Shown here: positions 27,405 to 36,063 of the stretch, piece by piece
Position numbering within the stretch: position 1 is the stretch's first letter
Layout of the letters: each line of letters starts with the position of its first letter
Source of the DNA: Serratia inhibens
GTDB taxonomy: Bacteria; Pseudomonadota; Gammaproteobacteria; Enterobacterales; Enterobacteriaceae
NCBI RefSeq assembly: GCF_003591175.1
Contig: NZ_QYYG01000001.1
Span: forward strand, 310,001 to 374,000
DNA length: 64,000 nucleotides
Direction of reading: 5' to 3'
Program-made: the position numbers and the translations under genes
The notes under the pieces: model-generated
Told to the model about the DNA's origin: nothing
The model's input: only the letters and a program-made list of their open reading frames with translations
Database searches by the model: none

Positions 27405-28775
27405 TCAAACGGGTAAAGACGCGCCCAGACGCCAGCCGGCCGCCGGATGGCTGTGCGGCAAGCGGTCCTGCTGTCGAAACAGCTTTTGCCGCAGGCTGCC
27501 GGCGCGGTAGGCGGTTTTGTAGCGGCCACGCGCTTGCAACTCCGGCACCACCAGATCGATAAAATCGCGGTAGCTGCCTGGGTTAACGATGCGCGTCAGG
27601 TTAAACCCATCGATATCGGCCTGATCCACCCATTGCAGCAACGTATCCGCCACCTGTTGCGGATCGCCCACCACCAACGGATAACGTCCGCCCATGGCGT
27701 GCTGTTCCAGCAGTTGGCGGCGGGTCCAACCGCGGTAGGTTTGGGTTACCGACTCAATGGCCTGCGTCGGCCCGGCCTGGATCGGGTCGTCCAGACCAAA
27801 GCGTGAAAGATCGATGCCGGTCGAGCTGGAAAAATGCGCCAGACCGGCTTCGGGGCTGGCGTAACGCAGATATTCACGGTATTTGTCCTGCGCCTCGGTG
27901 GCAGTTGGCGCAACGATAACGCCGACCCCCATAAACACTTTCAAATCCTGTCGCTGACGGCCGGCCGCCACCGCTGCGGTACGCAGCTTGTCCACCTGCG
28001 CTTTCATTACCGCCGGGGTGGCGTGGTTAACGAAGGTGCACTCCGCGTGGCGGGCGGCGAACTGAATACCCCGTGCCGAGCTGCCGGCCTGGAACAGCAG
28101 CGGGGTACGCTGCGGCGAAGGTGAAGACAGGTGATAGCCCTCCACCTGATAAAATTCGCCGCGGTGGGTAACCTTGTGGATCTTCTGCGCATCGGCGTAA
28201 ATCCGCCGTTGACGATCGGCCAACACGGCGTCATCTTCCCAACTGCCTTCCCATAACTGATAGGCCACGTCGAGAAACTCATCGGCCTGATCGTAACGGC
28301 GATCGTGACCGATCTGTTCGTTCAGCCCCATCGCACGCGCGGCGCTGTCCAGATAGCCGGTGACGATATTCCAGCCGATGCGGCCCTGGGTTAGGTGGTC
28401 CAGCGTCGACAAGCGACGGGCAAAGGGATAGGGCGCTTCGTAACTCAGGTTGGCGGTAATGCCGAAGCCCAGATGTTGGGTCACCCCGGCCATCGCCGAC
28501 ACCAGCAGCAGCGGATCGTTAACCGGCAGCTGTATCGACTCGCGGGCGGTCAGGGCGATGTTTTGCTGATAGACATCGTAAACGCCGAGGATATCGGCGA
28601 TAAACAACCCGTCGAACAGCCCACGCTCCAGCAACTGCGCAAGCTCGGTCCAGTAGCTGAGCTGGTTGAACTCGGTGGAGCGATCCTGCGGATGGGTCCA
28701 CATGCCGTGATGAATATGGCCGACGCAGTTCATGTTGAAGGCGTTCAGCAGAACCTCTTTGGCGATGGCGCTCAT
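27405..28775 (-). CDS. LLM-class flavin-dependent monooxygenase (NtaA/SnaA/DszA group)
   Basis: A 456-residue FMN-dependent TIM-barrel monooxygenase. It starts KEVLLNAFNMNCVGHIHHGMW and has SYEAPYPFARRLSTLDHLTQGRIGWNIVT, the hallmark of the group that includes nitrilotriacetate, pristinamycin and dibenzothiophene-sulfone monooxygenases and sulfur-starvation enzymes. It needs reduced FMN from a separate reductase, which is not in the operon. Its ATG overlaps the upstream SfnB-like stop by one base (TAATG). It likely splits a C-S bond or oxidises an organosulfur substrate. Confidence 0.85.
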   Translation of the reverse strand: MSAIAKEVLLNAFNMNCVGHIHHGMWTHPQDRSTEFNQLSYWTELAQLLERGLFDGLFIADILGVYDVYQQNIALTARESIQLPVNDPLLLVSAMAGVTQHLGFGITANLSYEAPYPFARRLSTLDHLTQGRIGWNIVTGYLDSAARAMGLNEQIGHDRRYDQADEFLDVAYQLWEGSWEDDAVLADRQRRIYADAQKIHKVTHRGEFYQVEGYHLSSPSPQRTPLLFQAGSSARGIQFAARHAECTFVNHATPAVMKAQVDKLRTAAVAAGRQRQDLKVFMGVGVIVAPTATEAQDKYREYLRYASPEAGLAHFSSSTGIDLSRFGLDDPIQAGPTQAIESVTQTYRGWTRRQLLEQHAMGGRYPLVVGDPQQVADTLLQWVDQADIDGFNLTRIVNPGSYRDFIDLVVPELQARGRYKTAYRAGSLRQKLFRQQDRLPHSHPAAGWRLGASLPV

Positions 28776-29980
28776 TACAGCGTCCCCCGGCGTGGCGGCA
28801 GCACCCCGTTCAGCACGTAATTGCCGATCGCCGGGTATTTCCAGCGTACCGGGTCGTGCAAGGTGTGGGTTCGGGCGTTGCGCCAGTGGCGATCGAGATT
28901 ATCTTCCTGCAACGTGGCACGGCTACCGGCCAGCTCAAACAGCAGATTACCGGCGGCCAGCGCGACCTCGGTGGTCCAGGCGCGCGCCGTGGCGACCTCA
29001 ATCGAGGCTTGTGCGACCGACAGGGCATCGCTGTGGCGCTGAGCTGTATCGATAGCGTCACCGGCCACCGCCAGCAGGGCGTCACCGGCCTGAATGCGGG
29101 CGGAAATTTTGCCGATGCGGTCCAGCGTCAGCGGGTCCTCGCTGGCGTGTTCGACGCCGGCATCAATCCACGGGCGCGAACGGCTGCGAACAAATTGCAG
29201 CATGTCCTGCCACGCGGCTTTGGCGATGCCCTGATCGATGGCGGCATGCATGATTTGCGCCAGCGGGCCAACCGGCGTCGGCCGTTCAAACGCCGTTTGG
29301 AAGGGCACGATATCCTCTTCATCGACCGGGCACTGTTCCAGCGTCACGCTACCGCTGCCGGTGGTGCGCTGACCAAAGCCGGACCAGTCGTCGGTGATGC
29401 TCAGGCCAGGCGTATTACGCGGCAAAAACACCAACTGTTCTTTACCGTCATCACCCCGCGCGGCGGTCGGGATGCGTCCGGCGTACAACGCGCCGGTAGC
29501 GTAAAATTTTTGGCCGGACAGCAGCCATTGGCCTTCATGCCTGGCCAGCGAGGTGCTGCGGTGGTGGGCGGCTTTGCTGGCAAACTCCGCCAGCGCATTG
29601 CCGAAATGCACTCCGTCCAGCGCTTCCTGGTACAGCCGACGTTGCTGCTGCGGTGAACCATTCACACGCAGCACTTCCAGCGCGTAATAGTGATTTTGCG
29701 GCACCTGGCCGATCGACGCATCACCCTGGCTGAGAATAGCGATGACCTGCGCCAGCACGCGGTTCGACAACGCCGGGCCGCCAAATTCTTGCGGCACGGT
29801 AATCGCGCCGAGGCCGGAGGCGAACAGGTCTGCCAGTTCGGCAACCGGCAATCGCCGTTGGCTGTCACGCTCAGCGGCGGTCGGACTGAATTGCTCCGCC
29901 AGCCGGTGTGCGGTCTCCAGCGCCTGTTTGGGGCTGGTAATGCGTTGCGCCACGCGTTGAGGGGCGACCTGGGTGGTCAT
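28775..29980 (-). CDS. SfnB-family acyl-CoA-dehydrogenase-fold oxidoreductase, copy 2
   Basis: A 401-residue flavoprotein-like enzyme of the SfnB/DszC group: acyl-CoA dehydrogenase fold with FMN use, acting on sulfur compounds. The core includes ITVPQEFGGPALSN, ILSQGDASIGQVPQNHY and DDWSGFGQRTTGSGSV. The start at 29980 follows AAGGAG; the open frame to 30151 overlaps the upstream gene and is rejected. It is 11 bases after its paralogue, with which it shares the C-terminal block ATLQEDNLDRHWRNARTHT. Likely partners with the LLM monooxygenase in releasing sulfite from sulfones or similar. Confidence 0.85.
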   Translation of the reverse strand: MTTQVAPQRVAQRITSPKQALETAHRLAEQFSPTAAERDSQRRLPVAELADLFASGLGAITVPQEFGGPALSNRVLAQVIAILSQGDASIGQVPQNHYYALEVLRVNGSPQQQRRLYQEALDGVHFGNALAEFASKAAHHRSTSLARHEGQWLLSGQKFYATGALYAGRIPTAARGDDGKEQLVFLPRNTPGLSITDDWSGFGQRTTGSGSVTLEQCPVDEEDIVPFQTAFERPTPVGPLAQIMHAAIDQGIAKAAWQDMLQFVRSRSRPWIDAGVEHASEDPLTLDRIGKISARIQAGDALLAVAGDAIDTAQRHSDALSVAQASIEVATARAWTTEVALAAGNLLFELAGSRATLQEDNLDRHWRNARTHTLHDPVRWKYPAIGNYVLNGVLPPRRGTL

Positions 29981-29991
29981 GTTCTGCTCCT

Positions 29992-31230
29992 TTATATCCA
30001 CGAATGGCGCGCCGGAAAGCGGCCGTTGAGGTAGTACTCGCCAATGGCGTGGTATTTCCAGCGCACCGGATCGTGCAACGTGTGGGTGCGGGCGTTGCGC
30101 CAGTGGCGATCGAGGCCATGCTCCGCCAACGTGGCGCGGCTGCCGGACCATTCGAACAGCTTTTCGCTGGCCAACAGCGCCACTTCCGTGGTCAGCACCT
30201 TGGCTTCGGCGACTGCGATCGACGCCGCTGCGGCGCTCTCGGCGGTCACCAGCCGGTGGTCAACCTCATCCAGCGTCCGCGCCGCACGGCGCAACAGGGC
30301 GTTCGCAGCGCTCAGCTCCATGCTGAGCCGGCCGACGTCGGCCAGGATGTAGGGATCGTCAGCGTTGCGTTCGACACCTGCATCGATCCAGGGGCGAGAA
30401 CGCTCGCGAATAAACTGGGTGGCCTCGTCCAGCGCGCCCTGCGCAATGCCGGCATCGATGGCAGCCTGAATCAGTTGGGAAACGGCGCCCTGAATCGTCG
30501 GTTTTTCTGCCAGCGGCAACAGAGGGATCACATTGGCCGGATCGACCAGGACCTCACGCAGGCGCATCGTGCCGCTGGCGGTGGTGCGCTGCCCCATGCC
30601 GGACCAGTCATCAACGATCTCCAGGCCGGCAGTCGGGTGGGGGATCAATGCCAGTACCGGCTGCTGCCGATCGTCGAGAGCCTTGGCGGCGACGATATGA
30701 GCGAACAGCGCGCCGGTGGAGTAAAATTTGTCGCCGGTAAAGCGCAGGCCGTCTGCGGTTTGCCGTAAGCGGCTCTGCATATCCAGCGTGTGCTTGCTGT
30801 TTTTCTCCGGGCCACCGTTCCCGATGCGTTGGCCGGCCAGCACCGCCGCGAAAATACGCCGTTTCTGTTCTTCGCTGCCGGCATCACGGATTAACTGAAT
30901 CAGTCCGAAATGGTTTTGTGGAATTTGCCCCAGCGCCGGATCAACGGCGGAAATCAGGCGAAATACCTCCGCCAGCGTGCTAAAGGACAGTTCCGGCCCA
31001 CCGTATTCACGTGGGATGGAAATGCCACCGAGGCCAGACTGGGTAAACAGCGCCAGCTGTTGCAACGGATAGCACCGTTGGCGGTCACGCAGATGGGCTT
31101 CTGGCGCAGCGGCCACGGCGACTTGCCGTGCTGCATCCAGCGCCTGTTGGTCGTCAACAATCCTGTGGGTCCGTTCTTCTGCGGGAGGAAAATTGGCCGC
31201 ATCCGGCGCAGGTGAAACAGAAACAACCAT
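29992..31230 (-). CDS. SfnB-family acyl-CoA-dehydrogenase-fold oxidoreductase, copy 1
   Basis: A 412-residue paralogue of the next gene. It shows ISIPREYGGPELSF, VDPALGQIPQNHFG, DDWSGMGQRTTASGTM and ATLAEHGLDRHWRNARTHT. GAGGA precedes the ATG. As first gene of the seven-gene leftward operon it follows a 619-base gap with a -10-like TATAAT at 31379-31384. The tandem pair suggests two related substrates or a hetero-oligomer. The SfnB name rests on sulfone-utilisation genes in Pseudomonas; the precise reaction here is unknown. Confidence 0.83.
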   Translation of the reverse strand: MVVSVSPAPDAANFPPAEERTHRIVDDQQALDAARQVAVAAAPEAHLRDRQRCYPLQQLALFTQSGLGGISIPREYGGPELSFSTLAEVFRLISAVDPALGQIPQNHFGLIQLIRDAGSEEQKRRIFAAVLAGQRIGNGGPEKNSKHTLDMQSRLRQTADGLRFTGDKFYSTGALFAHIVAAKALDDRQQPVLALIPHPTAGLEIVDDWSGMGQRTTASGTMRLREVLVDPANVIPLLPLAEKPTIQGAVSQLIQAAIDAGIAQGALDEATQFIRERSRPWIDAGVERNADDPYILADVGRLSMELSAANALLRRAARTLDEVDHRLVTAESAAAASIAVAEAKVLTTEVALLASEKLFEWSGSRATLAEHGLDRHWRNARTHTLHDPVRWKYHAIGEYYLNGRFPARHSWI

Positions 31231-31378
31231 AACGATGTCCTCAATACGGGAGACAGCAGTAAATAGCGCGCTGCCGCGGGCGTAGCGCGATGAAATATAA
31301 TTAAAATTTAAGTTGGTACAGCGGCGGGGTACAAAGTGATAATAATAATTTGCAGGTTGCGGTGTAAAGTAAAGGCTT

Positions 31379-31384
31379 ATTATA
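31379..31384 (-). promoter_or_regulatory. Candidate -10 element of leftward sulfur operon
   Basis: The minus strand reads TATAAT, a perfect -10, 149 bases before the first SfnB-like gene. The -35 region at 17-base spacing (TAATCG) is poor, consistent with activator dependence. Confidence 0.4.
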
Positions 31385-31465
31385 AATAGTCCATTGCTTA
31401 GCGATTAATTAGCTTTGCGATAGACGAGGGATGATTTTCCCGCTCCGGTAAAGAATATCAGCGAG

Positions 31466-31564
31466 TTAGAAGGCTCTACCCGCGCAACCAGTGACGCACA
31501 GCTCATTCCAGTAACTGAAACGGATGCGCTGTTTCAGCCGGTTATTCCACACATAACGCGTCAT
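31466..31564 (-). CDS. Possible 32-residue small protein or leader peptide
   Basis: Starts MTRYVWNNRLKQRIR and ends CVTGCAGRAF before TAA. AGGAGG lies eight bases before the ATG, the best ribosome site in this gap. Basic N-terminal half and two Cys codons near the end (residues 23 and 27). It precedes the sulfur operon on the same strand by 236 bases, so a Cys-sensing leader is conceivable. No family is recognised; chance is possible at this length. Confidence 0.3.
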   Translation of the reverse strand: MTRYVWNNRLKQRIRFSYWNELCVTGCAGRAF

Positions 31565-31849
31565 CGTTAATTCCTCCTCCGTGTCTGCTTAATAGAGGTA
31601 ACAGTTATTTTAAAACCGATCGAATACGTTATTTCGCTTAGCTTTTGTGGTTTTCGGGATAATACTTTCACCGCTGTCCGTTTTTCTGCAAAAGAGAAGA
31701 AAGCCCATAAAGGGCTACCCAGCTTGCCGAACAGGGAGACCGCTCTGGCCGTCGCCCTGATTACAAAGACGGCCCGCAAGGATACACTCAACGATGCCGG
31801 TTCCTCATGTGGGGGACCGGCATCGGGCATTTTGCAGAAGGGGTATGTC

Positions 31850-32722
31850 GTGGTGGGCAAGCTTAATTTGGATCAGCTTCAGACCTTTGCCTTGGTAGCC
31901 AGGCAAGGGAGTTTTTCCGCCGCGGGGGACTTGCTGGGGCTGACGCAGCCCGCCGTCAGCTTGCAGATCCGGCAATTGGAACAGCGGCTGCAAGTTCGGC
32001 TGCTGGAGCGGGTCGCCAGGCGCGTGCGGCCGACGTCCGCCGGTGAGGCGCTCCTGGAACACATCAGCCACATCAATACGGCGGTGGATAATGCGTTGAG
32101 CGCTATGGCCGGCCACGCGCAGGAGATTGCCGGCACCGTGATCCTGGGTACCGGCGCTACGGCCTGTATCCATTTGCTGCCGACGCTGCTGCGTGAGTTG
32201 AAACAGGCTTACCCCTTGTTGAACGTCGGGGTACGCACCGGCAACACCGATGACATGCTGAAAGCTGTGGAAGAAAACCGCATCGATATCGCGTTGGTGA
32301 CCTTTCCGGCCAATGGCCGTAGTTTGCAGCTGACGCCGCTGTTGCAGGACGAATTTGCCGTCATTTTCCCGGCAGATTTCCCGGATTTGCCGGTTACCTA
32401 TACCCCGCAAACCCTGGGTGCGCTCCCGTGGGTGGCTTTTGAATCCGGCAGCAGCACCCGCCGCCTGATTGATGACTGGTTTCTGAGCGCGGGGGTTAAA
32501 CCGGCGCCGGTGATGGAACTGGGCAGCATCGAGGCGATTAAAGAGATGGTTGCCGCCGGGTTGGGGTACAGCATTGTGCCGCGCATGGCACTGTCCGGCA
32601 CCCGGGGAGAATCTCTTGCGCCCGCGCTTGAGCGCACTTTAGGCATCGTGCTGCGCCAGGATAAGCCGCTGAACAGGGCGTTGCAGAAGGTGATCGTCAG
32701 CCTGCACGCCTTGAAAAAATAA
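31850..32722 (+). CDS. LysR-family transcriptional regulator
   Basis: A 290-residue LysR protein: winged HTH at about 4-62 (LDQLQTFALVARQGSFSAAG, TQPAVSLQIRQLEQRL) and a ligand-binding domain after about 90. GTG at 31850 follows AAGGGG; GTG at 31853 is also possible, and the frame extends to 31724 without a site. It is divergent from the sulfur operon and convergent with a DMT exporter gene, so either could be its target. It does not look like CysB or Cbl, whose N-termini differ. Confidence 0.8.
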   Translation: MVGKLNLDQLQTFALVARQGSFSAAGDLLGLTQPAVSLQIRQLEQRLQVRLLERVARRVRPTSAGEALLEHISHINTAVDNALSAMAGHAQEIAGTVILGTGATACIHLLPTLLRELKQAYPLLNVGVRTGNTDDMLKAVEENRIDIALVTFPANGRSLQLTPLLQDEFAVIFPADFPDLPVTYTPQTLGALPWVAFESGSSTRRLIDDWFLSAGVKPAPVMELGSIEAIKEMVAAGLGYSIVPRMALSGTRGESLAPALERTLGIVLRQDKPLNRALQKVIVSLHALKK

Positions 32723-32730
32723 CCCGCCGG

Positions 32731-33636
32731 TTACTGCCCATCCGCTGTCCGGGCGGTTTTACCCGCACGTATCACCCGCCAGCCAAAGTTCATGCCCGCC
32801 GCGGCAATCAGGATGGCGGCTGCGCCCAATAGCTGCATCAGGCTGAGGTGGTGCCCGAATACCGCCCAATCGACGATGATCGCTACCAGCGGGTAGATGA
32901 ATGACAATGCGCCGACCAGACTGGTGGGGATTTTCTGGATTGCGCTGTACAGCAGTGAGGACATCAGCCCGGTATGCACCAGGCCGATAGTCGCCAACAG
33001 CAGCCAGACATTGGCCGTTGACGGCAGGTGGGCCAGGCCGGCGAACGGCGCCAGCACGATCACCCCGACGCTGAGCTGAATCAACACGATCAAATGCGGC
33101 GGTACGGTTTTTAGCCCTTTGACGATCGCCGCCGCCACCGCATACATAAACGCGGCACCCAACGCCAACAGCACGCCGATAAAGTAATCCGACCCCGAAC
33201 CGTTAGCGCTTGGGCGGCCGGTAATAATCAGCAGCATGCCGCCAAAGGCCAACAGCAGCCAACCCAGTTTATTCGCCGTCAGTTTTTCGCCAAACAACAG
33301 CACGCCCAACCCGACCAGCATAAAGGGCTGAACGTGGTAGGTCACCGTGGCTACGGCGATAGAGGCATGGGAATAAGCGCCGAACAGCAGCGTCCAATTC
33401 AGCACCAGCGCCATGCCACCCAGCACCGCCATGGCGGCCTGACGGCGGGTCAGCATGTCTTTCTTCAACAGGCCGAGCAGGGCGCAGGCGATCAACATCG
33501 CCAGGGCGCCAAACGCGCAACGCCAGAAAACCACCGTCGTCGCCGGTTGCCCCAGCGCGATCACCGGCCAGCCGACGGTGCCGGAGATCACCATCGCCAG
33601 GGTCATCTGCAATACGCCGCGGGTGTTTGCCTTCAT
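32731..33636 (-). CDS. DMT-superfamily (EamA) transporter
   Basis: A 301-residue inner-membrane protein with ten predicted helices in two EamA repeats (about 5-140 and 150-290). Typical features are the LNWTLLFGAYSHASIAVATV segment near the end of helix 3 and GALSFIYPLVAIIVDWAVFG in the second repeat. Family members export amino acids, purines or other metabolites. It is divergent from an XRE-cupin regulator that probably controls it; a cluster of TGAACA hexamers lies between them. Substrate unknown. Confidence 0.8.
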   Translation of the reverse strand: MKANTRGVLQMTLAMVISGTVGWPVIALGQPATTVVFWRCAFGALAMLIACALLGLLKKDMLTRRQAAMAVLGGMALVLNWTLLFGAYSHASIAVATVTYHVQPFMLVGLGVLLFGEKLTANKLGWLLLAFGGMLLIITGRPSANGSGSDYFIGVLLALGAAFMYAVAAAIVKGLKTVPPHLIVLIQLSVGVIVLAPFAGLAHLPSTANVWLLLATIGLVHTGLMSSLLYSAIQKIPTSLVGALSFIYPLVAIIVDWAVFGHHLSLMQLLGAAAILIAAAGMNFGWRVIRAGKTARTADGQ

Positions 33637-33692
33637 TTACCTTCTCCCTGATTGAGTGCTGTGCTTGCCGCTATCGACGAACACCATTAAAA

Positions 33693-33765
33693 TGAACAAC
33701 TGAACATTATGATGAACAGCTCGCACCTGTTCGTCAAGTCGAACAAATGAATGATATGGTGAACA
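33693..33765. promoter_or_regulatory. Array of TGAACA-like hexamers (operator cluster)
   Basis: TGAACA occurs at 33693, 33701, 33713 and 33760, CGAACA at 33740 and inverted TGTTCG at 33728. The last two form TGTTCG-N6-CGAACA. The array fills the divergent promoter region between the DMT exporter and the XRE-cupin gene and ends at the latter's start codon, so autoregulation is likely. Confidence 0.55.
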
Positions 33766-34335
33766 ATGAGCGACAACTCCAGCAATATCGGCACGCCCAT
33801 CGGCCTGCTTTCAGCCGCCATTCGCCGTGAACGCGAGCGGTTGGGGCTGTCGGTGACCGAACTGGCGCGCCGCGCCGGCATCGCAAAATCGACGCTTTCC
33901 CAATTGGAAACCGGCAGCGGTAACCCGAGCCTGGAAACCTTGTGGTCGCTGGCGATGGCCCTCGACGTGCCGGTCAGCCGGCTAATCTCTCAACCGCGCC
34001 AGCATGTGCAGGTGATCCGCGCCAACGAAGGAGTCACCACGGTTTCCGAACAGGCCAACTATGCCGCTACGTTGCTGGCAACCTGTCCACCGGGGGCACA
34101 GCGAGATATTTACCGTTTGCGCGTTCAGCCGGGTGAGGCGCGGGTTTCACGCCCCCATATGCCGGGGACCATTGAGCATGTGATTATCAGCAGCGGCAGA
34201 GCGCGAATCGGCCCGACGGAGCAGACGGTGGAGTTGAGTGCGGGGGATTACATCAGTTACTCCGCCGATCGGGAGCACATTTTTGAAGCACTCGAGGCAG
34301 ATACCACGGCGGTGATGCTGATTGAACAAGGCTAG
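33766..34335 (+). CDS. XRE-family regulator with C-terminal cupin domain
   Basis: A 189-residue regulator. An XRE helix-turn-helix spans about 12-66 (LGLSVTELARRAGIAKSTLSQLE), and a cupin_2 sensor domain about 110-185 (PGTIEHVIISSGRARIG, then AGDYISYSADREH). This PuuR/SutR-like layout usually senses a small metabolite and represses an adjacent transporter or catabolic gene. The divergent DMT exporter is the obvious target. The gene ends at a strong hairpin shared with the convergent MocR gene. Confidence 0.83.
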   Translation: MSDNSSNIGTPIGLLSAAIRRERERLGLSVTELARRAGIAKSTLSQLETGSGNPSLETLWSLAMALDVPVSRLISQPRQHVQVIRANEGVTTVSEQANYAATLLATCPPGAQRDIYRLRVQPGEARVSRPHMPGTIEHVIISSGRARIGPTEQTVELSAGDYISYSADREHIFEALEADTTAVMLIEQG

Positions 34336-34360
34336 CCCGGCGCGGTAAAGCGCGCCGGGC
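34335..34360. terminator. Strong hairpin between convergent genes
   Basis: GCCCGGCGCG, loop GTAAAG, CGCGCCGGGC: a perfect 10-base stem between the XRE-cupin stop and the MocR stop. No clear T run follows on either strand, so it may need Rho or act as an mRNA 3' barrier. Confidence 0.55.
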
Positions 34361-34367
34361 CAGGGCC

Positions 34368-35762
34368 TCAGTAATACAGGCGGGGCTCTGCAGATTCGAT
34401 CATGCTGCGCAGCTTGGTCAGGGCAAATTTCAATTCGCTGCGGCTGGTTGGCGACATCAGCACGATGCGCACGGCACGCGTGTGGCCGCTGCGTTCGGCC
34501 AGGAATTGCGTGCCGCTGGAGATATTCACCCCCTGAGCGCGCGCCAGATTGGCGAATTCATCGCTGGTCCAGGGTTCCGGCAGGTTGACCCAAATGTGGT
34601 AGCCATAGGGTTGCGAAGCGACCTCCAGCCCGTGGAAAACCTCTGCGGCGATGGCCTGGCGCGCCGCCGCTTCTTGCCTCTGGGTTTGCAGCATTTCAGC
34701 CCCAATGCCGGAGGTAATGATATTGCTGGCCAACTGCGCGATAAGCGGGGAAGGCATCCAGATGCTGGTTCGCACCATCGACGTCAGCCGCGACAGGGTT
34801 TCCGCCGGCGCATGCAGATAACCGATGCGCAACGCCGGTGAGATGCTTTTCGACAGGCTGGTCAGGTACACCGAGCGTTCAGGGGCAAACGAAGACAGTG
34901 CCTCGACCGGTTCTGCGGTAAGAAAACCGTAAATATCATCATCGAGAATGTAAAAATCGAACTCGCGGGCAATCTGCGCGATTTCGGCCCGTCTGGCGTT
35001 CGACATCACCACCGTAGTGGGGTTTTGGCAGCTCGCCACGCAGATCAGCATCGCCGGTTTTTCCTGGCGGCACAGTGCTCTCAGCGAGTCGGGCACGATG
35101 CCCTCGCTATCCATTTCAACCCCGCGCAACCGCCGCCCATTGCCGTGTACCAGCGAGATAATGCCCGGATAACACAGCGCTTCGCACAGGATAAGATCCT
35201 GGTGCGCCGTCAGTGCGTTGATGGCGACCAGCAAACCGTGCTGAGCGCCGGCGGTCAACACCACTTGCTGCCAGTGTACGTCAGGCAAAAAACGCCGCAG
35301 CCAGTTGGCGCCGGCATCGCGATGCGCCGGATGCCCGCCTTCCGGCGAATAGTCGAGCGCCAACCCCAGTTCCGGGCTGGCGACCAGATGCTCGAGCGCC
35401 GTGCGGATCCCCTGTTCCTGAGCTTGCACCTCCGGTTTGATCACCGACAGATCGATATGATCCCGCCGGGCGGAAGATGAAGGGCTGAAGTGCGGCAACT
35501 GAACGTTTTCCATAGTCCTTTCAGGCGTGGCGAGCACAAAGGTTCCGCGGCCCACTTCGCCCTGAACCAGACCGCGCCGCGCAGCTTCTTCATAGGCGCG
35601 ATTAACGGTGCCCGGCGTAACGGCCAGCGTCTGCGCCAGCTCTTTCAATGTAGGCAAACGTGAACCGGCAGGCAGTACGCCGTTGTTGATGTCATTTTGC
35701 AGCGCATCTGCAATCAGCAAATACACCGGGGCATTTTTCTCACTGAAGCGCGGTGTCCACAT
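34368..35762 (-). CDS. MocR-family regulator (GntR HTH + aminotransferase-like domain)
   Basis: A 464-residue fusion: N-terminal GntR winged HTH (about 10-78, with LPTLKELAQTLAVTPGTVNRAYEEAARRG) and a PLP-dependent fold-type I aminotransferase-like domain (about 95-455). The PLP Lys is in YLTSLSKSISPALRIGY. MocR proteins use PLP or amino compounds as effectors and commonly control a divergent gene. The divergent BenE-type transporter, across a 301-base AT-rich region full of ATTGATG repeats, is the likely target. Confidence 0.87.
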   Translation of the reverse strand: MWTPRFSEKNAPVYLLIADALQNDINNGVLPAGSRLPTLKELAQTLAVTPGTVNRAYEEAARRGLVQGEVGRGTFVLATPERTMENVQLPHFSPSSSARRDHIDLSVIKPEVQAQEQGIRTALEHLVASPELGLALDYSPEGGHPAHRDAGANWLRRFLPDVHWQQVVLTAGAQHGLLVAINALTAHQDLILCEALCYPGIISLVHGNGRRLRGVEMDSEGIVPDSLRALCRQEKPAMLICVASCQNPTTVVMSNARRAEIAQIAREFDFYILDDDIYGFLTAEPVEALSSFAPERSVYLTSLSKSISPALRIGYLHAPAETLSRLTSMVRTSIWMPSPLIAQLASNIITSGIGAEMLQTQRQEAAARQAIAAEVFHGLEVASQPYGYHIWVNLPEPWTSDEFANLARAQGVNISSGTQFLAERSGHTRAVRIVLMSPTSRSELKFALTKLRSMIESAEPRLYY

Positions 35763-36063
35763 AGGCCCTCTGTATGCTTTGAATGGCTGTCCCCACAGGT
35801 TTCCTGCTCTGGCAGTGTTGGCAGCAGGGCGAGGATAAGACGATTACAGTATAAGCCAGCCATTAAATTGATGTAATAAGTATTAACACAGAAAGAATTA
35901 CACGGATACAATCGACTTAAATTGAGTTGATTCAATTGATGTTATTGAATGGATTTTGCTTAAACGGTTGTTGGTAATTTATTGTTTTTAAATTGATTTA
36001 TCGGGATGCTTTCTTTTTTGTTTATTACATCGATTTAATCGATGTGCATTGATAGGGGTAATG
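35763..36063. promoter_or_regulatory. Divergent control region with ATTGATG repeats and a 19-base palindrome
   Basis: No gene. ATTGATGTAATAAG (35867-35880) and ATTGATGTTATTGA (35935-35948) are direct repeats; TCAATTGA at 35932-35939 is a palindrome; ACATCGATTTAATCGATGT at 36027-36045 is palindromic except at its centre and lies 18 bases before the transporter start. Direct repeats plus an inverted site are usual for MocR binding. Confidence 0.55.

Larger units (their letters stand above)
31231..31849. other. Divergent control region of the sulfur operon and a LysR gene
   Basis: A 619-base gap. It contains a -10-like hexamer for the leftward operon (31379-31384), a 32-residue leftward small frame with a perfect ribosome site (31466-31564), and the ribosome site of the LysR gene. 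A 97-codon leftward frame at 31567-31860 has no start signal or family features and is not believed. Confidence 0.55.

Noticed and set aside
31567..31860. A 97-codon leftward frame between sulfur operon and LysR
   Set aside because: It covers the LysR start region, lacks a start signal and has no family features.
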